NCBI GenBank assembly: GCA_028015205.1 | Contig: CM051517.1 | Span: 58,589,455-58,653,454, forward strand | Length of the DNA stretch: 64,000 nt | Reading direction: 5' to 3' | Source of the DNA: Mytilisepta virgata | Taxonomy: Eukaryota; Mollusca; Bivalvia; Mytilida; Mytilidae | Shown: piece by piece, positions 11,340 through 24,800 of the stretch | How positions within the stretch are numbered: position 1 is the first letter of the stretch | Layout: each line of letters opens with the position of its first letter | Notes under the pieces: generated by a model | The model's database searches: none | What the model was told of the DNA's origin: nothing | What the model saw: only the letters and a program-made list of their open reading frames with translations | Position numbers and translations under genes: made by a program

Positions 11340-12210
11340 ATTACATACACTTGGCGTATGTCGTCGTCCGTAAACTTTTACATTTTTATCTTCTCTGAAA
11401 CCACTTCGTCAATTGGCACCAAACTTTCGTGGAATGATTCTTCTGTGGTCCTGTTTCTGGGGTCAGGACCTTGGACAAGCATGCATGGTCGCTATAATCA
11501 TGATAATTAAGAATAAAAAATCGGTATAAAATACTTAAAATCTTCTCCTCTGAACCTGCCATCTTAGTGGAAGCAAAGCGTAAGCACGACCGGCCGTGGG
11601 TTTCCGACAATGTGAAACTGCTGGACCAATTGAGGCTTATAATTAACTTTGATAAAATGGCCCTCAGGTAGCCCGCTTTCAGAATTGTTTTCGGAGTCCG
11701 GACCTTGAACCAATATAACAGTTTTTACTAAAAATAGAAAATTATGCAAATAAATATTGAGAAGTCATCTCCTCTGAAACCACTGGGATTGTTGAGACCT
11801 AACTTTGATAAAATGGTATTTTGGTGGCCCCCTTCCCCGGGCCCCTTCTAAAATTGTGTTAGGATGCAGACCTTGTATACTGATATGGCCGTCGAAACTA
11901 TTTAAAGTAAACAATAATTTAAATTCTCGTGGCAATTAAGATCAAATTTTCGCAATTTTCCTTAGATGGTACCCTTTTTAATTCGTGGATAGGGTCTGGA
12001 CCTTACACAAATATAGCTGCTCTTAGTGAAAATTAGAATATATAGCCCAAAATATTTAAAATGTTCTCTATAACTATTGAGGCAATTTAAACCAAACTTT
12101 ATTATGGTCCCTCTTTTAAAATCTCGATTGTCGACCAATATGTCCACTGGTGCTGAAAGAAATCCGCAAATTGCACAAATGAGAGCGATTCAGGCTCTTG
12201 GGAATTTCTA
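11340..12210 (+). repeat. Element of degenerate ~180-bp subunits with GAGCGATTCAGGCTCTTGGG trailer
   Basis: It opens with GTCGTCGTCCGTAAAC. The phrase TCTYCTCTGAAACCAC with 'CCAAACTTT / CTAACTTTGATAAAATGG' recurs three or four times in diverged form (near 11388, 11541, 11767 and 12060). It ends GAGAGCGATTCAGGCTCTTG near 12180-12200. The same header and trailer occur in other elements of this window. Non-coding. Confidence 0.6.
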
Positions 12211-12488
12211 GTTTGTGGGCCATTGTAGTGATTTCATAAATGTTGGTACTTAGATCTATTCCTTAATATTTTCATACGCAATTGCTTTATATATTTTTCT
12301 ATTTCATTCAACTTCTTCAGTTTAACATATTTAATAACCCTGAACAACTCAAGCTTTTGATTTATGTCAACAAAATAAAGGAAATGAATCGGAAAAAGAA
12401 GGTTTATTTTGTGGTGAACATATTCCTTTACCCAGTCTGTTGTTCGGCACTTCCGGTTAACACGCAAACATGGGAATGTGTGATAATA

Positions 12489-12837
12489 ATGTCTTTTTCT
12501 GAAAACGATGACAGTGATAATATAGAAAAAGGAGATCTCGGATTAGGTCATGGTTTGAAACCTGGTGGAATAAAATTTGACTTAAATGAAAACAAATCGC
12601 AACAGCTGCAAAACTCTGGCACATCGCCATCCACAAAGTATACACCGGTTGCGCAAAATAAATACCGAGCACTGCCATTCTTGAAATTCAAACACACAGA
12701 AAGTAAAGACATACAGTCAGCTACACTAGAGTCATCAAAAATTATAAAAGAAACTGAGAAAAAAGCTTCAGCGGAACAGTCATGTCAAATATACTCTGGA
12801 GGAATTAGTTCAAACCGTGTGATGAACAAATCACCAG
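12489..12837 (+). CDS. CCDC125: CCDC125 exon 1
   Basis: Codes for MSFSENDDSDNIEKGDLG through NKSP and ends at CACCAG before gttact, leaving one base (phase 1). The frame is open upstream to 12282 but that part (hydrophobic, AT-rich) is probably 5' UTR. Reading through the donor would give a 208-residue protein with a hydrophobic tail (residues 183 on); that tail is intron. Confidence 0.85.
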
Positions 12838-15800
12838 GTTACTTCTTTCTTTATGTTGTGATTATTGTAATCATGCATCTTGTATATAATAATATGAAAC
12901 AGGTGTGACCTGGAAAGCAAGCGAAGCGTAAGGTTTTTACATTTGCTTTGTCAGTATTTAGTGAAAACATCGTAATGGCGTAACAATCTCACTTTTTGTA
13001 TCAAGTTCATCATTATCAATGTTGTTACTTCACACGGTCCGAATTGTCCAATAACGTGGTCCGCAGGCCGATTTGTACGGTTACCATAGTAAGAAAATTT
13101 GACACTTGCGTCTGCATCTTTTTTCTTGTCAATTTGATTCCAGATGATTCTTTTGTATTTATTTTTAATTTCATGACAGGTCAGCGGAATGAGATTTCGC
13201 ATGGATGCTACCATGTTGTTGAAAATTTTTAGCCAACATAGTAGTAGGAATAATTCGATGGACATCGCCACCTTAAAGAACAAACTTTGCTCGCTTACAT
13301 GTATTAAATAGGTGTGACAAGGAGGGAGAGCTAAACATAGGGGTTTGGAATTTTTTAGAAGCATTCTTTGTTATTTCAATTGTAATTACAACATAAAACT
13401 AATTCAGTAGTAACATGAATAGGTGTCCTTTTATCTATGCAGTGTGGCAAACTAGAAAATGTAAACAAATTATAGACTAATTAATCGGATAATCATGTTA
13501 TAGATTAGGTGCTGTCATTATCTCTTAGTAAATAAGTTGTGAAATTTTTCTCTGAATAAATAAGTTGTGATTTGTTTGATATTTGTCAAGACCCTTCTGA
13601 CCCAAAACAGTTTTTTTTTTGTGAATGTCTGTAATTAGCATTAATTGTTTTGTCAGAGTTTGCAAAAAATACTCTAGTATTGAGAGAAAAAAAGCACATA
13701 AATTGGAATTTAAATTTTGAACTTTTCATGATTCATTTTAGATTTAATAAAGAAGATTGGACAAGAGGAAATTAATAAAAAATTGAGAACAGCAGAGGAG
13801 GTAGGTAAATTGATGTGTATGTGAACCAAAATGCAATCTGTTTTTTCTTTGATCCTGCTCATTGACAGGTTCCTTCTAGAATACATGTAATTTTCTTTTT
13901 CTTCACCCATTTAGCCAAAACAAATTTTTTCCTCTAAGTTCACTTTTTTTGTAAAATGTTTTTGATATATTTAAATGAATAAATTTGGTATAAGAAATAA
14001 CTTTTATTTACCTTAATTTTTTATTGGTGCAATAAAATTACAAAGACAGTAACATGAAACAAATTCTATAGAGTTGCTTCAGTCATCCCTAAGATCTCCC
14101 TGAAAACAAGAATAGCAAGCAGCAAGTCTTTTATGAAAACTACTTTCTTTGGATGAAATCTACCTGTGTACCAGGAACACATAAGTTTGAAAGAATAAAA
14201 TGAAACAAATTCTATAGAAGAATTTTGTATGAGATTTTCCTGGTATTGTAAAGCATATTTCAGATTTTATTCCCAGCCCACGAAAGGTGAATGGGGCATA
14301 TAGAGTTACTCCAGTCCGTACGTCCAAAAGATGTGGTTAAGTTAAGCCTTTAAGTTCATTTCTTTGGAACTAAGCTTAGTGTATCAATGAAACTTCATCA
14401 GTGGATGTGCCTTGGGTAGTAATGAGCAGTCGTACAATAATTGAGTCATTATGACCTACATTTTATGCTTGAGCAACTCTGGTTAAGTTTTGCTTTGATA
14501 GGTTCATTTCTTTGGAACTAAAGCATAGTGTATCAATGAAACTTCATCAGTGGATGTGCCTTGGGTAGTACTGAGCAGTCATACAATAATTGGATCATTA
14601 TGACCTACATTTATGCTTGAGCGACTCTGGTTAAGTTTTGCGTTTAGGTTCATTTCTTTGGAACTAAGCATACTGTACAATGTATCAATGAAACTTCATC
14701 TGTGGATGTGCCTTGGGTAGTACTGAGCAGTCATACAATAATTGAATCATTATGACCTACATTTATGCTTGAGCGACTCTGGTTAAGTTTTGCGTTTAGG
14801 TTCATTTCTTTGGAACTATGCATAGTGTACAATGTATCAATGAAACTTCATCTGTGATGTGCCTTGGGTAGTACTGTGGATACCAGTTTTCCTTGGTAGA
14901 GAAAAAAAGCATTTCGTGGGATATGTCGTGGATTGCTGGCTTAGAAAAAAAATTTAAAAAGCTGTTAAAAGACTTAAAAAATTTGTGGTTTGCCACATCA
15001 GTTATCATGAAAATACTGTGATAAAATTTGCCAATCAGACTTTGATATTGTACAGTAAAGTACTGATTTTAAGCGCTTATAAAACAAACAGATTCTTCAA
15101 ATTTGTAATGGAACAAGGCTCGTCATGAATTTAACAAGATTAATTATGTAACTAAATCCGTAATTACTTACTTGTTAGGTTAATCAGGTGTAAAATATAT
15201 ATACAGTATTTACAAAATTGCAATCACTTGTCACCAAATACCTCGGGGCATATACATGCATATCTTTAATCTGATTACTATCAATAATGTCTGTTTTATA
15301 ATTTGTTTTACAAGATCTTTTACAGTAATTTATGAGAAAGTCTGTATTGTTTAGACCTACTTAGGTTTAATATTTTACTTGAAGATTTGATTAAAAATGA
15401 ACCGGAAGTGAATTCAGCGAAAATATACACAGTCAAAATATTTTTAAAGAAAATCGTTTATATGTTGCAAAAGACAAATTACATGAAACACTATCCTCTG
15501 GGGGGTATAGCTGACCCATCATATGTGAATAAGTACATACTGTAAAAACGCAATTATTCAATGTTGTCTTATATAGGTACATCAAAATTCCGTAGTTTCA
15601 AACTTCATTGCATTTAACATAAAGTAAAAGAATTTTTTTTCATTGGATATGTAAATTCGTGGTTTACTTGGAACCAGGAAAACCACACAAATTGGTATAC
15701 AATGAATAATAATGAATTTCACAGTATATAAAATAATCGAGAGGAAATGACCTGAATGAGGTCACCGTTGTGCCAAACTTCGAAATTTTGACATCACGAC

Positions 15801-18800
15801 TTTTCAATACATCTTTTTATAAAATAATAAAATTTTGAATGTCTGTTTGACACCTTTTATGACCGCACAAATTTTCTCCGGTCATGTCCAGAAAATGGAA
15901 GGCTTTCCGGATCCTTGATATAAATAATACTGAATTTTCATGATCATTGGATATCAAGTCTTAATTTATATTTTAGGAAGTTGAAGAATTGAGATCTGAA
16001 ATAGAGGTATATCAGAAAAGATTAGATGCCAAATATAAGGCCATTGCAATACTTAGAGAACAGGTATGTGTGTATAGATTAACTACTTTTATTACACGGA
16101 TAAAATATACTTATATTTCCAATTATATTTGACCATTTCTGTTTTGTGGTTCCGGAGCATTACATCAGTTAAGTTATTCCCATTTCTGTATCTGTCCTTC
16201 ACACTTGAGTTTGCATTTTCCAAATATTTTGAAACTTGTACACAATACTTACATGTATTAATATACAGATCATATTAAAATTTCAGTATTACGCCCCTTG
16301 TTGTTCCAGAGTTATGTCCCTTTGTGAATGGAAAAAATTGTAAATTTTGTTGTTACCAAGTTATGTCCCTTTTAATGTGGAAAATTGCAACAATTGGGAA
16401 TCCTGTTCAATAACTTGAGTATAGTTTCACCAAATCATTTGAAAATTTAGAATTATTTTTTTGAACCACTAAACACAAGTGGAATTTGAAATTTCATTTA
16501 ATTTTGAGTTTTTTTTGCAAAACCTAGTTTGGTATCAGTAAATATGGCGTCATCTTGGAATGCCAACAATTATAAAACAAATATTCATGGAATGCCAACA
16601 AAATATTTTCGATAGATGTTAATACAAGAAATAGGTGTTGTTTGAACAGATTAACACATCTCCTAATAAATGCACTGTTTAAATTTAATAAAAAATACAA
16701 ATATTTAGGTTGGTCATTTATTTCAACATAATAAATGTAAAAGAAAAAAATGAAATAAATTTAATAAAGTTACACATATTTTGAAGTAAAAAATCAAGTT
16801 ATTTAATTCTGTCATTTACTGTCGAATTATATGTAATAAGGAAAAAAAATGAATTAACTGATAATAAATAAATGAATATACTAGTAAATAAAAAAAAATA
16901 GTAAAATAGATAAATTTGTCCTTTGCACTTTTAATGTTTGACAAAGAAATAATTTTTGTTGTTCAATCGATATGAAAGATGAATATTATTATTATTTTAG
17001 TATTGAAATTCGTCGAGATTTTAGAAAATATGTTTCTTTTGTTAATACATAGATGATTCTTTAATGGTGAATCAGAATCAAGAAAAGATGCATCTTCTGT
17101 GGCAAAATATTTAGATGGACTTGGTTTTTCTATTAATTTAAAAAAAAATCTGTTTTCAATCAAATTCCAAGAATATTATTTTTTGGACTGACAATACACA
17201 CAGTACAGTTCTGGAAAAATGGAAAAATTTATTTCTTTGGGTAATACTATCTTTGTAGAGAAAACGGTTACAATACGTAAGTTTGCACCTTTTATTGGAC
17301 AGATTGTTAACGCATTTAATGCAGTATTACCATGTCCATAGATATTTTGAAAGAAATAAAGTTAAAAGGGAACAAACAATTATGATTCCTATAAGATAAT
17401 TTCACAGGAAAGTAGATTAGAAATTTAGAAATTCAGAAGTGGTTAAAAAATTAGAAATTTGAATGGAAATCCATCAGGCCTGAACCTATAATATTTTGGC
17501 ATGTAAAGGCTGGGGTATCAGTTTTGGAAATTTCCCTGCTGGTGGTCAGTGGACGGTACAAGAATCTGCTTTTCATGTAAACTATATAGAGCTATGTATT
17601 ATGCTTTACAAGCACTCCTTTCTAAATACAAAACATGTCAAATTGGTACCTAAACTAAAGTAATATATAGAAAAATATTTATTTTTTTATCTATTAAAAA
17701 ACTTCATTTGATTCAATACATTTACAAACTTTAAGATCACAACAGTCACATATACCTGTATGCATACATGTACATACAATTTTATTTGATCAGTTATGGT
17801 AATTGCTACCTGGAGAAACTTAATAATTATTTTTGTTATGATAACGATTTATTAAGCTGTTGACCTTTTCCTTGAATGCCAACAAAATTTTATCAGATCA
17901 AAGGATGTTGGCATCCAAGAATAAACTAAATGTACAGTATACATGGCTGGGGGTAGAAGTTCTACTGTCTCATGGACCCATACTCTCTATTTGAGCACTG
18001 AATATAATGATTTTATCATCTATACTGAACCGCAAAAGAAACGTCGCACAAAATGACATGTTCACATACATTTATTTCAAAGTGACATTTATATATTTTA
18101 AATTAATTTTTACAAAATTTAATGAATGATTTACAGTCTTTTGGTTACAATGTTCACAAAAACGTCACAATTGTCGCAACGTCACATGTTTTCAATGCTG
18201 TGCTCCCACGTCCGTTAATAACGTGTATGTCCTCCACCGGCACCAATTACTGCGGCACATCTTCGGTACATGGAGTTGATGAGCCGATTAATAAACGCCA
18301 TCGGAATACGTGCCCATACTCTCTGAAACGCTTGTGAAAGTTCAGCTGCAGTTGTCGGACTTGGCTGCTCATTATTCAACCGTCTTTGAACTTCGTCCCA
18401 TAAATGTTCAATAGGGTTTAAATCTGGACTCAAAGCCGGCCAATCCATAACATTAATGTTATTCTGCTGTAGGAAGTCTCTTGTGGCTCTTGAGGTATGC
18501 GCACGTGCATTGTCCTGTTGGAAAGTCTTGTTTTGATGACGTGCAAAATGGGGCTGAACATGGGGTGTCAAGACTTGGTCGATGTAACGGGCAGCTGTTA
18601 CGCCATTTCCTCTGCCTGGGCCAAGGTTCTGAAAGATGACTGGACCAAGTTTAACGTTAAGGCAAATTCCACCCCATACCATGATGCTAGGTCCTCCCCA
18701 GGCGTCTGTTTCCAGAATGCAGCTGTCTTCGTAACGTTCCCCGCGTCTTCTCCACACTCTGGTTCTGCCATCGGCTGTTGAAATGCAGTAACGGCTTTCG

Positions 18801-21800
18801 TCAGAGAAGATGATGTTACGCCATTGTCGATTTCGCCAATTCTGTCGCTGAGTGGCCCACTGAAGACGAGCTTGACGGTGTCGAGGAGTAAGAATAGGTC
18901 CTCTTGCTGGACGGCGACATCTCATGTTCTAGCAGCTAATCGCCGACGAACCGTATCATCACTTATGGGTCATCCATGTGTTCCAACAGTGTTTCTGGCA
19001 GTTTCGGCAGCTGGGGTGAACCGATTCATCAAATGGTGACGAACAATGCCTCTATTCTGTCTAGGGGTAGTGACTTGGGGTCTACCACTCCGTGGACGGT
19101 CATTTGTGCTGTTTGTTGCATTGTACCGTGTCCGTAGACGTTCAATTGTTCGAACAGCACAGTTGAAGTCGTTGGCAATAACTCTGGCAGATTGCCCAGC
19201 ATCCAATCGACCAATGGCCTGTTCTCTCTGTTGTGGAGTCAGACGTGGCATAGCTTCTGTGTCAACACTGATACTAACACTCTTTAATTTTCTCCGGCCT
19301 TTTATACCCATAAAGGAGCGTGAATTTCACGAACATTTAAGATTTAAGAAGAATTACCGCCAAGTGTGTCCCTCGAGCGGTTTTAGGTACGCTCTACGAT
19401 ATCAACTGAAAATTATTCAACCGAAAATTTAATTCACAGGTAATTTAATCTTACCTGGTGATGTAATCGTAATACTGATTATATAAAAATCATTAATTAA
19501 TATTTATTTTGAATTTTGCTAACATTTTGAAAAAGCGACGTTTCTTTTGCGGTTCAGTATATATTGAAGAAAAAATTATTCATTGTAATTATACTTTTAA
19601 ATAACCTTGGATTAATCATTTATGCATGTATAACTTAAACAATTTTAGGATAGAATTGAAAAAAATATTAATCTTTACATGTACATCCATTTACAAATGT
19701 GTCTACGCTTTTATATGCCCTGTTTAAAAATGTTGAGTTTGTGAATTTTTTGCTTAAAGTACAGATACAGAGTATCTGACAACATTAAATGTTAAAAAAT
19801 ATAATACAAATATTTGGTAGTTTTAAACTTCTAAAATTATCAGCAGGTAAAAATTTTATTCATTGTTTTAAGAAGGACAAAATTTAATATGGGTTAATGT
19901 TGATCTCAAAAATATTTTTTTCAAGGGATCTTGTATCTGGTGAAATTTTAGTATATCCAATGAAAGAGAGACATGTAAATGTTGTATTTTATACCTTTTA
20001 ACATTAAATTACAACAGGCAGATTTTTATCATGCAAGGTGAAATCATATATTTACTCAAGTAACATATCTTACATGTACAGTTTATTCTGGTTCTTTTTG
20101 ATTTTTTCCAAACATTTTATTTGTGTGATCATGTAATCCATTGTAGTCAAAAAAGCTTCAAGATTACACAGAGGTGCAGAAGAGGAGATCGAAGAAATAC
20201 AATCATTCATTAGAACAGGTTAGTATGTTGTCGTTAAAGTAATTTACTGAATTACCCCCCTCCCCTCATATTTTTGTACAATTTATCGGGTACGAAGTTT
20301 TCAACACCAACTTTATGTATATGGTTTGGTCATTTGCTATTTTTTTTATAAAAAAAGTTTTCCCTATGGCAGGAATTTTGGAAACATGCATATATTTTTA
20401 CTAGGCCTTAATTGAAATGAAGGGGAATTTCATTGTTTTCTCATTCAAATAATTCAAGTTGATGCTTTTAAAATGTTGCACAACAGAATTAATATTTCAA
20501 ACAGGGAAAACATGATTTTTGCATCATGATCAAGTTCTGAATAGTTCTAAAAGCACAAATTGAAAACTACATGTATGTTCCAGGTGTATCACTTTCAAGT
20601 GATAAACAGTTCTAAAAGCATAAGGCAAAAAAAATATGTTCTGGATGTATCACACAACTTTATTTAAAGCCAGAAGCATGTGGCATGGGATTTTTCGTCT
20701 GCTGTGTACATGTATACCACATACTTCAAACACTTGTTACATAACGAGCGGTTATGGCTCTGTACATTTCAAACAGCTGTCGGGCATTTCCAAAAGTTTG
20801 CATGTTTCAACATTCAGCAAGAAAACTTTTAGTTGTTCAACAACCTTCTTGTAAATTGTAACAATTTGAAATCAAAGCATTGGACTCAGAAAATGGCAGT
20901 TGATTCATTTAAAAATTGAGATTTCTGAGCATTGGAATAATTATTAATATTTAAATGAAACAATAGCTATGGTTGCTGTTTTATTGATATTTTGTAGATA
21001 TTATAATGGTTTTCCTAAAAGACAAGTTTACTGTTTACATTTGAAACTGTCACACGCTAAATGTTTTGTACAAGTTTCTAAAGTTGATGTTAGATCATAC
21101 AAGTGTTACTTTCATCTTGTTGCTTGTTTTTTATATAAATTAGACTTTCATAGCAGGTTGCTTTTTCTGATTCTACTGCATTATGGGTAAATTATGCATT
21201 GGATGGAATTGACAAAAAGAATGGATTTCCACACAGAGATGTAATTATTATTTTAAATATGAAATTCTGCATAATTGATTCAGTTATGAAATATCATTTA
21301 CATGTAACATTTTACATTAAATTTTTCTTACTGAGCTTCATACTGAATATGTCCAGTTTTATTTTCAAAATTTGATTGATATTTTTTACAGGAAGTAAAT
21401 GAACTCCATTTTGAATTAGACAGGAAGGACATATCATTAGAAAATAGTCAAGCAATATGGGCTGAGAGATTTAATAGGTAAAGTATGATGAATGGTATAA
21501 GAATAAAAACAGAAAGCCTTCCTTGACCGGTCATACAGAATATTTTCACTGCATGTAGTCTGACATAATGCTATTGTTGTCTTATTGTGATATCATTATT
21601 GTTAGACAACATCTTTTCAATGCTGCATTTACATGATACAAATAGGTATTTGAATTCATATCAGAAGTCAGTTGTATGTTCATACTTCTGTCATCTACCA
21701 AAGTGCATAGAATACATATTAACTGATATGCATTGTCCGGTATGCATTATTGATATGTATTCTATAATGTATATCAAACTAATATGTATTCGATATGCTT

Positions 21801-24800
21801 AGGTTAATGGTATACAGTACCGGTAATATACATGTTAATTTCTGCTAAAAAAATCATCTTTGCTGACAGTCTAACATTACCATGGCAGCATTTCTTGTTG
21901 CATAACTTTTAAAAGTAATGTGCCAGGCTCATATATTCTATGTTAGTGTTAAAATATACTTTGTTAATTTTGTTATAACTGTAATATCAATGAATCCTTG
22001 GGTGATTGATTGATAATTTTATATTATATCCAGTGTTTGTAAGGAGAATTCAGAGTTGATGACATTGTTAGAAGAAAGAACTAAAGGACTTCAGAAAGTC
22101 ATTGCACAGAATAAAGGTAAATCCCAGAAAATATCAGAGATTTCTACATAAAATAATGATAAAGTGAGAAACATAAATTATATACATGTAGCAACACATG
22201 TAACAACCAAAAAATAAATTTTTAGTTTTTAAAAATTAACTTGACAGAGATTATTACAAGTGGTTTTTTGTTATTTGGAACAATCAAAAATACCTTGAAT
22301 ATCCAATATATAAACAAAACTCTGTGCTCGGTGGCCATGCAGTCAGGATATGTTATCACAGGCATGGGAACATCTGCTGTTAGTTTTGCAATGAGTTTCA
22401 AACATAAATCACAGTGATTTCAGGGTAATATGCTGATGGGCATAAATGGATTTAACTATTTTTTTATGATGGCAGGTGTAAAATTTTTGAAAAAGATAAA
22501 AGGGGGGTTAAAATTACTATAAATAGGATTTTTGGAAAAATGTTCCCCTTTGCCTTACATGTTATATTTAGTCTAGGAATTCTTTAAGTTAATAGCCCAA
22601 TAGTAACTAAATGTCAAAATATGTCCCAAAATTTACTTACACACAAAACAGAAATATATATAGTTTGTTTGTTTAGTTGGGGTTTAATGCCGTTTTCAGC
22701 ACATTTGGCTATTTCGTGGCGGCCAGTTTTTACTGGTGGAGGAATCCGGAGTACCCGGAGAGAACCACCAACCTTCCGTAGGAAAATTGGCAATCCTTGT
22801 CAATTAACATCGGAGTCGAACACACCCCGCCACAGGTGAGATTCGAACTCACAATCCCAGCGTTGACAGGCTAGTGATCATTAGTAGTCATGACGAACTA
22901 CCTAGACCACTTGGCCGCCGAGGCTCCGAAATATATATAGTTAATATACAATAATAATGTGTATTGTTTTTTTGTTTTTGAAAGGTTTAAGTCGAGAGAG
23001 AGATGAACTTCTTGCTCTGTTAGATGTAAAAGATAGAGAACAATATATGAAAACTTGCAGCAGACCATCGGAAGATGATTATAACAATTACACATCCGCA
23101 GAGGTCAGATTCCATTTTGATTTAATTAAATTAAATTTGTAAAAAGACTTTTATAAAGAATAGACATCATCTCAGAGATTCCCAAGGTCTGAAAGACTTT
23201 ACCAGACATTCTGTCTGATGCATGTTTTTTCCTTTGCTGCTTTTTGGTCTCACTTCCATTCTTGACATGTATTAACCAAGTGTTATTTGTAATGAGCTGC
23301 CATATTGAATTCCTGATATAAACAATTTCCATTAATTATAATAATATAACAGTTAAGACTAATAACTTTCCCTAAGGCCAAGTTTTCATGAGATATATTA
23401 GTTTGAGCAAAAATTATTAAAATTAATTTCCATTTTTTAAATTCTGTTATGAATTCTCATATGACATCATGGTTTTAATATGACATTATTGCACTGAATG
23501 AAGTAACAAAATATTTTTTTTTTTTTACATCACTTTGTATTAGAACTAATTGCAGTTCACCAGAATAGGAATAACAATAGTGTATTTTAGAAAATTATTT
23601 CAACCATCAGCTTGGTTTGACTCTCACAAATATACGTTTTAATGGCTAGCTATGCATAGCCAATAAAAATTCATTTGTGTCCATCATATCCCCATTGGAA
23701 GGCTGCGATGCTCCAAATACAATAATGTTAAGTCTTAATTACAGTTTACATCAGCTATCCATCAGCTAAGTTATCTTGATACTCGTTATATTTTAAAATC
23801 TATACGTAAATTTATTACTTCAAAGTTTATGAAGCTATCAAATAATTTGACATGATAGGAATTTCCCATTGTCAGTATTAAATTTTTAGTCAAAATATAT
23901 TGGTTCAACAGATTACTTTGAGGCTGTTGAAAGTTTTAATATAAAAGGGTTCAAAATAATAATATTTTGGTGTAGGAATAATCAGGCAGTTTTTTGCTAA
24001 AATTTTGGTGTGTTAAAATTTGACCCTTTCTCCGTGCGTTTAATTAGTAGGGTCTTGTGTTACAATGCTGTCACTACAAGCTGTCGTGATCTTTGTTATA
24101 AAAATCTTAATAAATTGAATTGCTTTGATTAGACAATGTGACTTAAACAAAATATATATAAGTAAATATAAGAATTACAACTAAAATCAATGTTAAAATG
24201 TTCAAACACTTTTTCAGATTAAAAGCATTTGAAATTATATTGGAATTTATTTTTTAGATTAGTTTTATTTTAATATGTTTAATGTTGGCACATTTACAAC
24301 AAGCACCTAGTAAACCAAAATATCATAATTTACAGAACTTGTTTGCCTCAATTTACAGAACTTTGTTTGCCCCAATTTACAGAACTTTGTTTGCCCCAGT
24401 ATAATACTTTGACTATACAATGTTATTACAACATTATTGTTATTTCAAAATATTTTTTAACAGCCATCTGATTTTTGAGGTAACATTCATCTTATAACTG
24501 AAAGCAAAAACTCATTCATAATATTTGATCATGAACTCTCACCTGCCCTCAAGCAAAAATAGAGATTATCTTATAGAGTATGGTAATATCATATGTATGT
24601 AAAGAATTTATTTTATGTTTATATATTTATATAAAATTTATATAATTTGAATAGAATCAAGATATATAAAAATGTAAATAAAGATTTTGTATATGTTACT
24701 ATTTTTTCTACTTAATTCTAAATGTGAAACCTTGTTCTCTTAACTAGATTGCAGTTTTGGGCGCATGTAAATGTAGAGTTACCTCCCCTGAACCTTGTGG

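Larger units (their letters stand above)
9349..12488. other. Intergenic stretch between the cGLR-like gene and CCDC125
   Basis: It holds a long-TIR element (9946-10346), fold-back FB2 (10891-11022) and a degenerate tandem-repeat element (about 11340-12210) that ends next to the CCDC125 start. The promoter and 5' UTR of CCDC125 should lie in its last few hundred bases, but no TATA box or clear core element stands out. The remainder shows nothing I can name. Confidence 0.5.

Noticed and set aside
12282..12488. Longer N-terminus for CCDC125
   Set aside because: Hydrophobic, AT-biased residues with no match; homology begins after Met 12489.
12838..12908. Membrane anchor at the end of CCDC125 exon 1
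   Set aside because: The hydrophobic tail is intron read-through; the donor at 12838 joins exon 2 in perfect phase.
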